Part shown: positions 18,063 through 26,186 of the stretch, piece by piece
Position numbering within the stretch: position 1 is the first letter of the stretch
Layout: each line of letters begins with the position of its first letter
Origin: Ferdinandcohnia sp047238305
GTDB lineage: Bacteria; Bacillota; Bacilli; Bacillales; Bacillaceae_L
Length of the DNA stretch: 64,000 bases
Direction of reading: 5' to 3'
Assembly: GCF_047238305.1 (NCBI RefSeq)
Contig: NZ_JBDFMO010000001.1
Coordinates: 4,526,001-4,590,000 of the forward strand
Program-made: the position numbers and the translations under genes
The notes under the pieces: model-generated
What the model was told of the DNA's origin: nothing
The model's input: the letters and a program-made list of their open reading frames with translations, nothing else
The model's database searches: none

Positions 18063-18425
18063 TTACACATTCTTAAATACTTTCTTCTGTTGTCTTTCCT
18101 CTTCGATAGCTCTTTGTTTTAATGATTCCAGGTCTATTTCAATGTCATGTGTAATCGGATGTCCAGGTGCTAAAACTTCGGTTTCGATCAACGTACCGCA
18201 GCCAGGACAATAAAATTCAACTAAACGAACCCAATTCGCATCAGGAGAAAATGTGTATTCCCCTTCTACATGTGGTTGATGTATTTCACTTGGATCACGA
18301 TCATAAATGAGGCAACCTTTCTTATAATTCTCATGTGCTGAATTCAATTCATGATCACATTTATCACATACCCAAACTTCCTTCTGTAAATCTACAGCAA
18401 TATACTCAGTTATTCTTCTTCTCAT
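18063..18425 (-). CDS. small zinc-ribbon subunit of ketone carboxylase (acetone carboxylase gamma-like)
   Basis: A 120-residue protein with Cys20-x2-Cys23 and Cys73-x2-Cys76, plus Cys38, a zinc-ribbon arrangement. The C-terminal half (FYCPGCGTLIETEVLAPGHP) is the recognisable part of the acetone carboxylase gamma/acetophenone carboxylase small-subunit family. In the related enzymes this subunit is structural and binds zinc. It starts two bases after the stop of the HyuA-like gene upstream, and its ribosome site GGAGGTG is inside that gene's last codons, so translation is coupled. Shorter than acetone carboxylase gamma (about 167 residues), in line with the 15-kDa subunit of acetophenone carboxylase. 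Confidence 0.85.
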   Translation of the reverse strand: MRRRITEYIAVDLQKEVWVCDKCDHELNSAHENYKKGCLIYDRDPSEIHQPHVEGEYTFSPDANWVRLVEFYCPGCGTLIETEVLAPGHPITHDIEIDLESLKQRAIEEERQQKKVFKNV

Positions 18426-18427
18426 CC

Positions 18428-20461
18428 CTACACCTCCATAATCCCGTTTAAATGTTGGTCCATTCTAAACTTTGCATCAAGTGGAACAACGATCGTAGTA
18501 TTTGAGCTTTCTAAAACCGCAGGTCCATCAATTTTATGACCTGGCTTTAACCCCTCAATGTCATAAATATTTGTATTGATTACATTTCCTTTCCAGTAAA
18601 TGGGTCTTATCGATTTCGGTTCTGGAATAGAATCAACTAGCTCTAAGGATGGTAACGCAAAATGAGAAGCGCTTACATAACTATTTAATCGAATAAACTC
18701 AATTACGATTTTGTCTGAACCTAATTGCTTAGAAATAGATTGCAATTCCTCTCTCAAATACTGTTCATTTGTGCTATGAAAAACATCACTCGGTAAAAAG
18801 AAAATATCTCGAACCTTTTCGTCATTTGAAGCGACCTCTATGGAAGCTTCATATCGTATAGATTCTGGAGTAAACCCTTCTCCACGCATATCACGATGAG
18901 AGAGTTTTTTCATCTTTTCAATGCTGACATTTGCATTAATAAGAAATTCACCTATCTCTTTATGAGGTCCAAATTGGAAATCGACTCGTTCTTGATACGT
19001 ATGGGAAATATCGGCTGTTGAAAGACCGAATGCGCTAAACACAGAGCTAAAAGGGAATGTGAAAATTTTACTGATTCCACTTTTCTTAGCCATCCCAGCA
19101 GAAAATAGTCCTCCACCTCCACCAAATGAAAAGAGTTGGAAATCCTTTATATTTTTTCCTCTTTCGTTCGAAAGCTGTTTTAGTGTGTCAGCACCAATTT
19201 GTTCAATTTTATCAACAATAAGTGCTGCCGCTTCTTCATTTGATATATTTAACGGTGTGGCAATCCATTTTTGAATAGTATCGATTGCTTTTTCCTTCAA
19301 TATTTTCTTTGTTCCACCTAAGAAGTAATCTGGGTCAACGATACCAAGAACGACACAAGCATCCGTTACTGTTGGTTTTGTTCCACCTAGCCCAAAACAT
19401 GCTGGTCCAGGTACTGCCCCTGCACTTTCCGGTCCTAATTGAAGTTCTCCATCTGGAGTTACTTTAGCAATGGTTCCACCTCCACCGCCGACTGATAGAA
19501 CATGAATTAAGGGGGCATGGACTGGAATTTCTGCAATACTTGATTCTGTATCAAATGTAAGCTCTCCATTAGAAATTAATCCTACATCTGTACTAGTGCC
19601 TCCCACGTCAACAGACATGATATTATCGAGACCATACATTTCACCGATGTATCTCGTTCCCATTAACCCTGCTGCAGGACCAGAATTATACGTGTCCAAT
19701 GCCTTTGTTTTTGCGACACGCGCAACACCACCATTGGCATGAGCTATTAACAATGGCTTTGTATATCCCTTTTGTCTTAAACCCTCATCTGCTTTATATA
19801 AATACTTCACCATATCACGATGAAGATAAGCATTAACCACAGCTGCATTTGTTCGAACCCCATTATCAGATCGTGAACTAATATCACTGCCGAGTTGAAT
19901 TGGTTTTGTACCTAGATAATGCTTTGGAAAATCTTCTTGGATAATCTTTCGAACTAGTTTCTCATTTTGATTGTTCGCATGAGCATTTTTTAGACTTACA
20001 ACGATTACCCTTGTACCTAGTTCTAATAACTTTTTTGTTACTCGTCTTATTTCACCTTCGTCCACTGATTTAATAACTTCCCCATCTTCAGATACTTTTT
20101 CATCAATGGAAACAATCAAATCTTTCTGAATTAAAAAATTCAATATCGGGTTTTTACCATCTTGGTACAGTGAATCTTCGTACCCTTTTGTCACAATTAA
20201 CCCTAGCTTTGGTCCAGTTCTTTGGATAATAGAGTTAGTTCCCACAGTTGTAGAAAGTCTTATTGTCTTCGTACCCTTTAGGAAATCGCTTACATTTTCA
20301 TGACCGAATCTTTTAGCACCTTCCTGAATACAATTGTTAAAACAAACAGTTAAATCATGCGGTGTCGTTTCTACTTTTACCACTTCAAAGCGATCCCCAT
20401 AGGAAAAGAACCCATCCGTAAAAGTTCCGCCTGTATCAATATCTACAGTGTATTGTGTCAT
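18428..20461 (-). CDS. hydantoinase A-like ATPase subunit (second type) of ketone carboxylase
   Basis: A 677-residue HyuA-family protein (about 74 kDa) with intact nucleotide-fold motifs: DIDTGGTFTDGFF at residues 7-19, SVDVGGTSTDVGLIS near 285, SVGGGGGTIAKV near 325, GGTKPTVTDACVVLGIVDPDYF near 360 and FSFGGGGGLFSAGM near 445. It differs clearly from the 721-residue paralogue, so the operon encodes a heteromeric pair rather than a recent duplicate. Acetophenone carboxylase also has two non-identical HyuA-like subunits; acetone carboxylase has one. ATG behind GGGAGGG, 26 bases after the CoA-ligase gene. Likely uses ATP to activate the ketone or bicarbonate. Confidence 0.87.
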   Translation of the reverse strand: MTQYTVDIDTGGTFTDGFFSYGDRFEVVKVETTPHDLTVCFNNCIQEGAKRFGHENVSDFLKGTKTIRLSTTVGTNSIIQRTGPKLGLIVTKGYEDSLYQDGKNPILNFLIQKDLIVSIDEKVSEDGEVIKSVDEGEIRRVTKKLLELGTRVIVVSLKNAHANNQNEKLVRKIIQEDFPKHYLGTKPIQLGSDISSRSDNGVRTNAAVVNAYLHRDMVKYLYKADEGLRQKGYTKPLLIAHANGGVARVAKTKALDTYNSGPAAGLMGTRYIGEMYGLDNIMSVDVGGTSTDVGLISNGELTFDTESSIAEIPVHAPLIHVLSVGGGGGTIAKVTPDGELQLGPESAGAVPGPACFGLGGTKPTVTDACVVLGIVDPDYFLGGTKKILKEKAIDTIQKWIATPLNISNEEAAALIVDKIEQIGADTLKQLSNERGKNIKDFQLFSFGGGGGLFSAGMAKKSGISKIFTFPFSSVFSAFGLSTADISHTYQERVDFQFGPHKEIGEFLINANVSIEKMKKLSHRDMRGEGFTPESIRYEASIEVASNDEKVRDIFFLPSDVFHSTNEQYLREELQSISKQLGSDKIVIEFIRLNSYVSASHFALPSLELVDSIPEPKSIRPIYWKGNVINTNIYDIEGLKPGHKIDGPAVLESSNTTIVVPLDAKFRMDQHLNGIMEV

Positions 20462-20487
20462 GTAAAACCCTCCCTATTTTTTATAGT

Positions 20488-21807
20488 TTAGTAGATTTCT
20501 TTTACATACTTTGTTTTCATTTCAAAGCGTGGTAAGGTTCCCTCAGGAACTAATTCAACATTTGCCCGAAACATGAGCTTTGCTCTTAACGTTTCTTCTA
20601 GCTCTTTTTTCAACTTTGGTAAATCTTTTTCTCGGCTTATATCAAGCTCCACTTTAATTTGCAATGGTGGTTCCACCGCAGGTCCTGGTTTTTCTAGGAG
20701 AATTTGGATATCACCTGTTGTTCTTGGATAGAAACTACTTACTACATCTTTTATTGCCGATGGAAAAACGTTCACGCCCCGAATAATTAACATATCGTCT
20801 GTTCGACCAATGCATCGAATTCGAAAACTAGTGCTGCCACATGAACATTTACCGGTTTTAACTGAGATCAAATCTCTTGTCCGAAATCTTAAAAGTGGTA
20901 CACATTCTCTATCAATCGCGGTATAAACTAATTCTCCTTCATTTCCATTCTCAAAAGGCTTAACCTTACCAGTGTCTGGATCAATTAGTTCGCAGATTAC
21001 ATAGTCTGGTGCTACAAAATGCATGCCATCTCCTGCTGGGCATTCTGAGAAAAGAACGGGTGCCATATCAGCATTTCCCATTGCTTCAAAAACCCTTGCA
21101 CCCCAGTCCTGTTCAATCCTCTGCTTAACCTCTGGTAAACCACCTCCTGGTTCACCACCTGTACCAATTAACTTAAATCCTAAATCTTTAGGATTCATGC
21201 CAATTGAACGAATATAGTCTGCTAGATAATTAGCGTAAGATGGAGTACATAAAAGCACATCCGGTTTTAGATGCAGGGATGTTGTAACGAGTCTCTCAGA
21301 AGCACCTGTTCCAATAGGAATAAAAGTAGCACCTAAATTCTCAATCCCATCTTTTAACGGGAGCCCTCCCACAAAGAATGACAAACCCATTGCAAAAATA
21401 ACTTTATGATGTGGTCTTACACCTGCTGTGTAATATACTCTAGATACAATATCTGTCCACACAGCACTATCCTTTTTGGTGATTCCTACATATGTAGGCC
21501 TTCCTGTTGTACCAGATGATGAGTGAATTCTTATAATCTTATCTGAATCAATACATTGGTGTGAACCTAAATCAGAGGTGTCTTCTTGGCTTTTACGAAT
21601 TTCAAATTTTTCCGTAAAAGGGAGCTTTTGCAAATCATCAAGTGTCTCAATTTCCATAGGGTGGATTCCTGCTTGATCCAATTTTGTAGCATAAAAGGGG
21701 GAATTTTGATACATATACTGAACTTGTTTTCTTAACTTTTCTTCCTGTAAAAGCTTAAGTTTCTCTGGTGATATTTGTTCCTCAACTGACTTCTGATATG
21801 CGAACAA
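20488..21807 (-). CDS. PaaK-like aryl-CoA ligase, first gene of the carboxylase operon
   Basis: A 439-residue AMP-forming ligase of the phenylacetate-CoA ligase group. The phosphate loop SSSGTTGRPTYVG is at residues 96-108, and the C-terminal part shows GKCSCGSTSFRIRCIGRTDDMLIIRG-like order, typical of PaaK (GRTDDMLIIRGVNVFPSAI). Length matches PaaK. It makes an aryl- or 3-oxoacyl-CoA from the free acid, ATP and CoA. Heading an operon for an ATP-dependent ketone carboxylase, it probably activates the beta-keto acid product (benzoylacetate-like). The start is a TTG six bases after AGGAGG. A promoter and dyad lie directly upstream. Phenylacetate itself remains an alternative substrate. Confidence 0.85.
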   Translation of the reverse strand: MFAYQKSVEEQISPEKLKLLQEEKLRKQVQYMYQNSPFYATKLDQAGIHPMEIETLDDLQKLPFTEKFEIRKSQEDTSDLGSHQCIDSDKIIRIHSSSGTTGRPTYVGITKKDSAVWTDIVSRVYYTAGVRPHHKVIFAMGLSFFVGGLPLKDGIENLGATFIPIGTGASERLVTTSLHLKPDVLLCTPSYANYLADYIRSIGMNPKDLGFKLIGTGGEPGGGLPEVKQRIEQDWGARVFEAMGNADMAPVLFSECPAGDGMHFVAPDYVICELIDPDTGKVKPFENGNEGELVYTAIDRECVPLLRFRTRDLISVKTGKCSCGSTSFRIRCIGRTDDMLIIRGVNVFPSAIKDVVSSFYPRTTGDIQILLEKPGPAVEPPLQIKVELDISREKDLPKLKKELEETLRAKLMFRANVELVPEGTLPRFEMKTKYVKEIY

Positions 21808-21828
21808 GATTAGCCTCCTCTCTCTTCT

Positions 21829-21853
21829 ATTCGAATTTTTAATAATTTCGAAT
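21829..21853 (-). promoter_or_regulatory. inverted repeat overlapping the start of the ligase-carboxylase transcript
   Basis: Arms ATTCGAA (21829-21835) and TTCGAAT (21847-21853) are separated by 11 bases. On the minus strand the site touches the proposed -10 box and covers the transcription start area. This is a candidate operator; the binding protein is unknown, though the GAF/PucR regulator upstream is the nearest candidate. Confidence 0.45.
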
Positions 21854-21880
21854 ATTATGTATTAATTGTATAGGATACAA
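21852..21880 (-). promoter_or_regulatory. predicted sigma-A promoter of the ligase-carboxylase operon
   Basis: On the minus strand, TTGTAT (21875-21880) and TAATAT (21852-21857) are 17 bases apart, 45 bp upstream of the TTG start at 21807. Sequence fit to the housekeeping consensus is good at -10 and moderate at -35. Confidence 0.55.
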
Positions 21881-21951
21881 AACACTATAACCACGTTGTT
21901 TACCTACAAAAATAGCAAACTTTTTTTTCTAAACTTTGTCTTCTAGTAACA

Positions 21952-21985
21952 AAAAAAATGACCATTTTTGAAATAGTCATTTTTC
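21952..21985 (-). terminator. terminator after the GAF/PucR regulator
   Basis: Arms AAAAAATGAC and GTCATTTTT around a loop of about 13 bases, followed on the minus strand by a run of T. It adjoins the stop codon of the regulator gene and separates it from the carboxylase operon. Confidence 0.65.
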
Positions 21986-23781
21986 TAAACCTTACTATAC
22001 ATTAAATGCTCTAACCGCAACGCTAAAGATAGACTAAGTCTTACTTCAGAATCCCCTAAATCAAACCCGGTCATATCCGTTATTTTTTCGATACGGTACT
22101 TCAGTGTATTTTGATGGACAAATAATTCCTCTGCCGCTTTCTTAATTTGACCATTATGCTTTAAATAGACCTCTAAAGTTTCTTTAATTTCTTTAGAGTT
22201 TTTCAATTGATTTATTTTTTTTAAGTATAGATTAGTGTATGCGCTTACGTTCCTTTCATCAAACAGGATCATACTCGAAAGCAATGTCCAGCTTCCACAC
22301 GCTGGATAATAACCAACATTCCCAAGATGTCTAATTTTAGGAAGAGCATTTAGAATTTGACTTGCTTGTTGATAGGAATGGTCGATTAAATCGATTGTCC
22401 CCACAGATTCACCCACACCAATAAAAATCTCTAGTTTTCGGTTCTTAGCATGTACACTCATTTTTTTTAGTAATACACCATGAAGCTTGTAGCTTAAATC
22501 CAGTATCTCACTTTCTGAATCATGCGAAACAAGAGCAATCATTGCTCCATCCTTGTAAATTATACATGGGTTCCCTAATAATTCTTCCATTTTCGAGCGG
22601 ATTCCTTTAGGTTCATTATTAGAATTTAAGTTGAACCATTCACCATTATCGTAAGCACCAATTCTCAAAATAGTAATCCGGGGTTTTAAAGTAATTTCTA
22701 AAGTTTTCAGGATGCTATAGGCTTCATCTACTTTTTCCCTATTACTAAATAGTAAACAATCAAAAAGCTGCTGAATAAGGTATCTTTCAATTTCTAAACG
22801 TTTATTTTTAGGAGTTTTTGTATCAGACATCTCAAGTGCTGCGTTTATCGTAAGTCCTAATTGCTCAGAAAGATCCATGAGTAAATGTAAATCATCCTGT
22901 GTAAAATATCCGTCATTTTTATTGATGGCATGAAGAATCCCAATTCTGTTATTGTCGACCAACAAAGGGACGGTAATGATAGATGTAGCTTTAAATAGTT
23001 TCACGTAATTTTGATTAAAGCGTTCATCTGACTGAGCATCAGATGTGATATACGGAATTCCTGTTAAAAAGACATCTCGTGCATTGCTTTTTTCGGTTAA
23101 AGTAACACGATACTGTTCAATTATTGTATCTTGCCATGATCCAAAAGCTGGTTTTTGCAATCTTAATTCATTATGGATAGGATCATACAACATGATTCCT
23201 GCCATTTCTGAATTCAACAGTTCTCCCACCTTTTGAACAATTTCTGCCAAAATTTCTTGGAAAGAATATTGGTTAACAAGTCTTTGTAGTTGAGTCATAA
23301 AGTTGAGACTTTCTGATTTCCTTTGCATAATCAAAAATAGGCGAGAGTTTTCAAGGATAATTGGAACTGATTGCATAAAGAAATTGACAATATTTATCTG
23401 TTTCTCTGATAGTTCCTCTTCTTGTTGTGGAATAATGATTAAGACTCCAGTAAAAACCTTTTGTCTAGTAAGGGGGAAAAAATAGGTAGCATCCTCATGT
23501 AAGTATCTTTGAGTTTGAAGATCAATTTGCTGAAATTTTTGTTGTGTTCGTTCAATTAGTTCTTTTCTCTCCGATTTCTCCAGATTCTGACTTGATTGAG
23601 GGATTAATTGTTTTAAACTTTGATCAAAAACAAAGAAGATCCCTTTTCCACCACCAACTAATTTGATTCCCTCTAACACTATGGCTTCAGTTAATGGCTT
23701 CCATTCTTGGATACTGTGAAGACTTTCAATTCCTTTTTGAAGTAATTCAATCTGATTTTCATTTAGTGAACTATTTTTCAT
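21985..23781 (-). CDS. GAF-domain PucR/CdaR-type transcriptional regulator
   Basis: About 598 residues. Two GAF-like sensor domains are visible (about 20-150 and 165-320, the second with NSEMAGIMLYD and TSIITVPLLVDNNRIGILHAINK), then a CdaR-type middle domain, then a C-terminal PucR helix-turn-helix with VYLKHNGQIKKAAEELFVHQ and NTLKYRIEKITDMTGFDL. Such proteins usually activate neighbouring catabolic operons in response to a small ligand bound by GAF. It sits just upstream of the ligase-carboxylase operon on the same strand, which is its likely target. ATG at 23781 is chosen; a GTG five codons earlier overlaps the GGGAGG site. Confidence 0.85.
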   Translation of the reverse strand: MKNSSLNENQIELLQKGIESLHSIQEWKPLTEAIVLEGIKLVGGGKGIFFVFDQSLKQLIPQSSQNLEKSERKELIERTQQKFQQIDLQTQRYLHEDATYFFPLTRQKVFTGVLIIIPQQEEELSEKQINIVNFFMQSVPIILENSRLFLIMQRKSESLNFMTQLQRLVNQYSFQEILAEIVQKVGELLNSEMAGIMLYDPIHNELRLQKPAFGSWQDTIIEQYRVTLTEKSNARDVFLTGIPYITSDAQSDERFNQNYVKLFKATSIITVPLLVDNNRIGILHAINKNDGYFTQDDLHLLMDLSEQLGLTINAALEMSDTKTPKNKRLEIERYLIQQLFDCLLFSNREKVDEAYSILKTLEITLKPRITILRIGAYDNGEWFNLNSNNEPKGIRSKMEELLGNPCIIYKDGAMIALVSHDSESEILDLSYKLHGVLLKKMSVHAKNRKLEIFIGVGESVGTIDLIDHSYQQASQILNALPKIRHLGNVGYYPACGSWTLLSSMILFDERNVSAYTNLYLKKINQLKNSKEIKETLEVYLKHNGQIKKAAEELFVHQNTLKYRIEKITDMTGFDLGDSEVRLSLSLALRLEHLMYSKV

Positions 23782-23908
23782 TGAATAAAAAACCACCTCC
23801 CGGCAAATTCTTTATCAGCCTAAACAGATTTGTACGAGGTGTCACATAAAATCACGTTAATTATTAATATAAACACAATTCAGAAAACTTGTCAATATAT
23901 TATTGATT

Positions 23909-23940
23909 GGGACAGAGGGGTGGTTTTCCCTCTATCCCTC
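23909..23940. repeat. diverged dispersed palindrome
   Basis: GGGACAGAGGG and CCCTCTATCCC form an imperfect dyad at the end of the C45-family hydrolase gene, a diverged member of the GGGAC/GTCCC family. Confidence 0.5.
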
Positions 23941-24994
23941 ATTTAAACCAATCCGCCTTCTCCATATTTACAAATGGGATATCCGTGTCTACTTCCCCTT
24001 CGATTTTTGTCATCGGGAAGTCAGTCCCATTTACCCATTCACCTAAATTAAAAATAGTGGGCTCCTGGTCTCCACCAAGTGCACACCAAGCTTCTAGCTT
24101 ATCAGGAAAATAGGCAGAGGTATGAATGGTGCCTGCCCAACTTCCATAAAGCTTAGAAAAAACTCCTTTATCTGTATCATTTAATAGTCGAAACGCCTCA
24201 AGCCCATTTACATGCATTTTTTCTTCAATAGCCTGTAGTCTTTTATTCGAATCATCAAGGACTCGACGATTTTCTTCAGTTAAAATTTTAAAATGATTGG
24301 TGCAAGTATATCCTTGCCTAACCTCTACTCTTCTTGGCGAAGTTTCCACGATAAATGGCATCTCACAGCTGGAATCAAATAAAACATAGCTAAAAGAACC
24401 CCGATGTGGAATGTCCTTCAACAACTCAACAGCTTCCTCAACATTTGCGCATAGTTCAAGTATAAGTCTTCCGATCATATGACAAATGAATCCGTTCCCC
24501 GGGCGCTTCCGGTTCATAAAAGTATATCCCATCGATAGCCCCTTATTGTTCATACCATCAGACCGTCCGGTAATCTTTTGAGTTAAACCGAGGGTTGCAT
24601 TCCCTCCATCTGACGGTTGAAAAACAACCAAGCGTCCATCATAGGTTTTTGGATGATAATCATAATTCCGTATCATGTAATTCTCGCCTACTAAAATCGA
24701 ACACCCTGAAGGCTTAATATTAACCCTATACCCGCCGAATTCCATCAATACTTTTTCCATCGACCATCCCAAAGCATCCTGCAGCCCCAAAAACTCTTCC
24801 CACATAAACGGAGCTAATCGTGCAAATACCTGTTTCGTCTCATCAGGATCGATTCGAAATAAAGGTCTCCTTACCTTCCATTGCTGCTCCCGATTCTTCA
24901 CCAAAAAAGAATCACTAAGAAGCGTTCCCTGCATATGACCAAGATCATAATGACTTCCCCGAAACTGAATCACATCAGCAAATATCCTCTTCAT
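23939..24994 (-). CDS. C45-family autoproteolytic acyltransferase/hydrolase
   Basis: A 351-residue N-terminal-nucleophile hydrolase resembling acyl-CoA:6-aminopenicillanate acyltransferase (peptidase C45). The segment SGCSILVGENYMIRNYDYHP around Cys98 is the autocatalytic site: cleavage before this Cys would expose it as the nucleophile. Also visible are GRSDGMNNKGLSMGYTF and TCTNHF further on. These enzymes hydrolyse or transfer acyl groups on amides; the natural substrate is usually unknown. The ATG at 24994 follows GAGGAGG; starts up to 33 codons upstream in the same frame run through a palindromic repeat and are unlikely. A link to the carboxylase operon is possible but unsupported. Confidence 0.82.
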   Translation of the reverse strand: MKRIFADVIQFRGSHYDLGHMQGTLLSDSFLVKNREQQWKVRRPLFRIDPDETKQVFARLAPFMWEEFLGLQDALGWSMEKVLMEFGGYRVNIKPSGCSILVGENYMIRNYDYHPKTYDGRLVVFQPSDGGNATLGLTQKITGRSDGMNNKGLSMGYTFMNRKRPGNGFICHMIGRLILELCANVEEAVELLKDIPHRGSFSYVLFDSSCEMPFIVETSPRRVEVRQGYTCTNHFKILTEENRRVLDDSNKRLQAIEEKMHVNGLEAFRLLNDTDKGVFSKLYGSWAGTIHTSAYFPDKLEAWCALGGDQEPTIFNLGEWVNGTDFPMTKIEGEVDTDIPFVNMEKADWFK

Positions 24995-25005
24995 AAAATC
25001 CTCCT

Positions 25006-25032
25006 CGGGACTTAGTGACAGGTTCCTTGTCC
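25006..25032. repeat. dispersed GGGAC/GTCC palindrome
   Basis: Copy of the dispersed family (core GACAGGTTCCTTGTCC) in the 5' leader of the C45-family gene, about a dozen bases upstream of its start codon. Confidence 0.6.
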
Positions 25033-25127
25033 TTTTTTCCATTGCTACCATAGATATCTTCTCATTTTTCTCACTAAACGTAAAATAGACCAAACCATAA
25101 GGCTTGATCTATTCGTAGAAATACTTA

Positions 25128-25352
25128 TTAAGTTCTGCTTGTTTCAGGAACAACTTCTCGATCAGGTTTGAATAGAAGACTTAGACAGTATAAACCACTT
25201 AAGCCCACTAAACTATAAACAATCCTGGACAAAATCGAATCCTGACCTCCGAAGATTGCGGCTACCAGATCAAATTGAAAGAAACCGATAAGCCCCCAAT
25301 TAATTGCCCCAATAATTACTAAAGCAAGTGCAAAACGTTGTAATCCACTCAT
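25128..25352 (-). CDS. yuzA: DUF378 small membrane protein (YuzA-like)
   Basis: A 74-residue protein with two membrane segments (about 7-28 and 42-61). The pattern LVIIGAINWGLIGFFQFDLVA followed by RIVYSLVGLSGLYCL is the DUF378 signature, as in B. subtilis YuzA. Function unknown. ATG behind AGAGGAGCG. Single gene between the C45 hydrolase and a TetR regulator, all on the minus strand. Confidence 0.88.
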   Translation of the reverse strand: MSGLQRFALALVIIGAINWGLIGFFQFDLVAAIFGGQDSILSRIVYSLVGLSGLYCLSLLFKPDREVVPETSRT

Positions 25353-25432
25353 ATTTATCGCTCCTCTTATATTTAGTAATTTTAGGTTTTACCATTAAAA
25401 TTTAAAATATACATGCAAGAGCTCAGATTTGT

Positions 25433-25999
25433 TCATTTTACCCCAAAATTAATTCCATTTTTAATAAAAGGAATGGCTGATTTTATCATTTCCTCTGGGC
25501 TAATCGAATCCGGATTTCTTCTCCATTCGACGGAAGCCCCGTACATTCCCCAACTCAGCATAATAGCTGTTACTTTTAGAGAATTATCATCATCTGTAGG
25601 ACGCTGTTCTTGTAACATTTTATAAAAAATGACTTCAAGCTGGTCCCGAATAATACGGGCAATTGTATCCTCATATCCGCGATGGCATCGATTTGATAAG
25701 GAAAGCTGAAAGTTCGTAATGGCTTTAAAGATACCTATAAAAGTTTCTTCCTTCAATTCGCTTTGTTGGAAGGACTCGCTATCCAAATTGATTAACAGAA
25801 CCTCGGATAAAACTTTATCGAGCAAATCATAAATATCTTCAAAGTGATAATAAAATGTTGCCCGATTGATCATTGCTTCGGTCGTAATATCTTTAATCGT
25901 AATGTCCTTAAATTCTTTTTTACTAGAAAGTTCAATAAAGGAATCCATAATAAGTTTTCGTGTTCGCAGTACTCGGGGGTCAGTTTTTTCTTCTGTCAT
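25433..25999 (-). CDS. TetR-family transcriptional regulator
   Basis: A 188-residue regulator with an N-terminal TetR helix-turn-helix (ITIKDITTEAMINRATFYYHFEDIYDLLDKVL, residues about 32-64) and a variable ligand domain (PF14278-like C-terminus, with MLSWGMYGASVEWRRNPD). The start ATG at 25999 follows GGAGGGACGAACG. A perfect 24-bp palindrome lies 37 bp upstream, between this gene and the divergent DsbA-like gene, so it probably represses both. Ligand unknown. Confidence 0.88.
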   Translation of the reverse strand: MTEEKTDPRVLRTRKLIMDSFIELSSKKEFKDITIKDITTEAMINRATFYYHFEDIYDLLDKVLSEVLLINLDSESFQQSELKEETFIGIFKAITNFQLSLSNRCHRGYEDTIARIIRDQLEVIFYKMLQEQRPTDDDNSLKVTAIMLSWGMYGASVEWRRNPDSISPEEMIKSAIPFIKNGINFGVK

Positions 26000-26035
26000 T
26001 TCGTTCGTCCCTCCTACTTTTTCAACAATTTCTCA

Positions 26036-26059
26036 AATATGTTGGATATCCAACATATT
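26036..26059. promoter_or_regulatory. 24-bp perfect palindrome, candidate TetR operator
   Basis: Half-site AATATGTTGGAT joined directly to its reverse complement, without spacer. It is 37 bp upstream of the TetR gene and 127 bp upstream of the divergent DsbA-like gene. Palindromes of this length and position are typical operators of TetR proteins. Confidence 0.75.
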
Positions 26060-26129
26060 ACCTAATCTATTGGTATGTATGCTATCCATTATCCACTAAA
26101 ATGAAAGTACAAAGCAAACAGAATGCTTA

Positions 26130-26156
26130 TGGGACGCGACAGGTTCCTTGTCCCAC
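26130..26156. repeat. dispersed GGGAC/GTCCC palindrome
   Basis: Copy with core GGGACGCGACAGGTTCCTTG ending in TCCC, located in the leader of the DsbA-like gene about 30 bp before its start codon. Confidence 0.65.
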
Positions 26157-26186
26157 CACTAAAAATTGAAAAGTGAGGGATTTCAA

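Noticed and set aside
12869..20461. Acetone carboxylase (acxABC) as the exact identity
   Set aside because: Two distinct HyuA-like subunits, a smaller gamma-like subunit and an associated PaaK-like ligase fit a three-subunit acetone carboxylase poorly, though acetone as substrate cannot be excluded.
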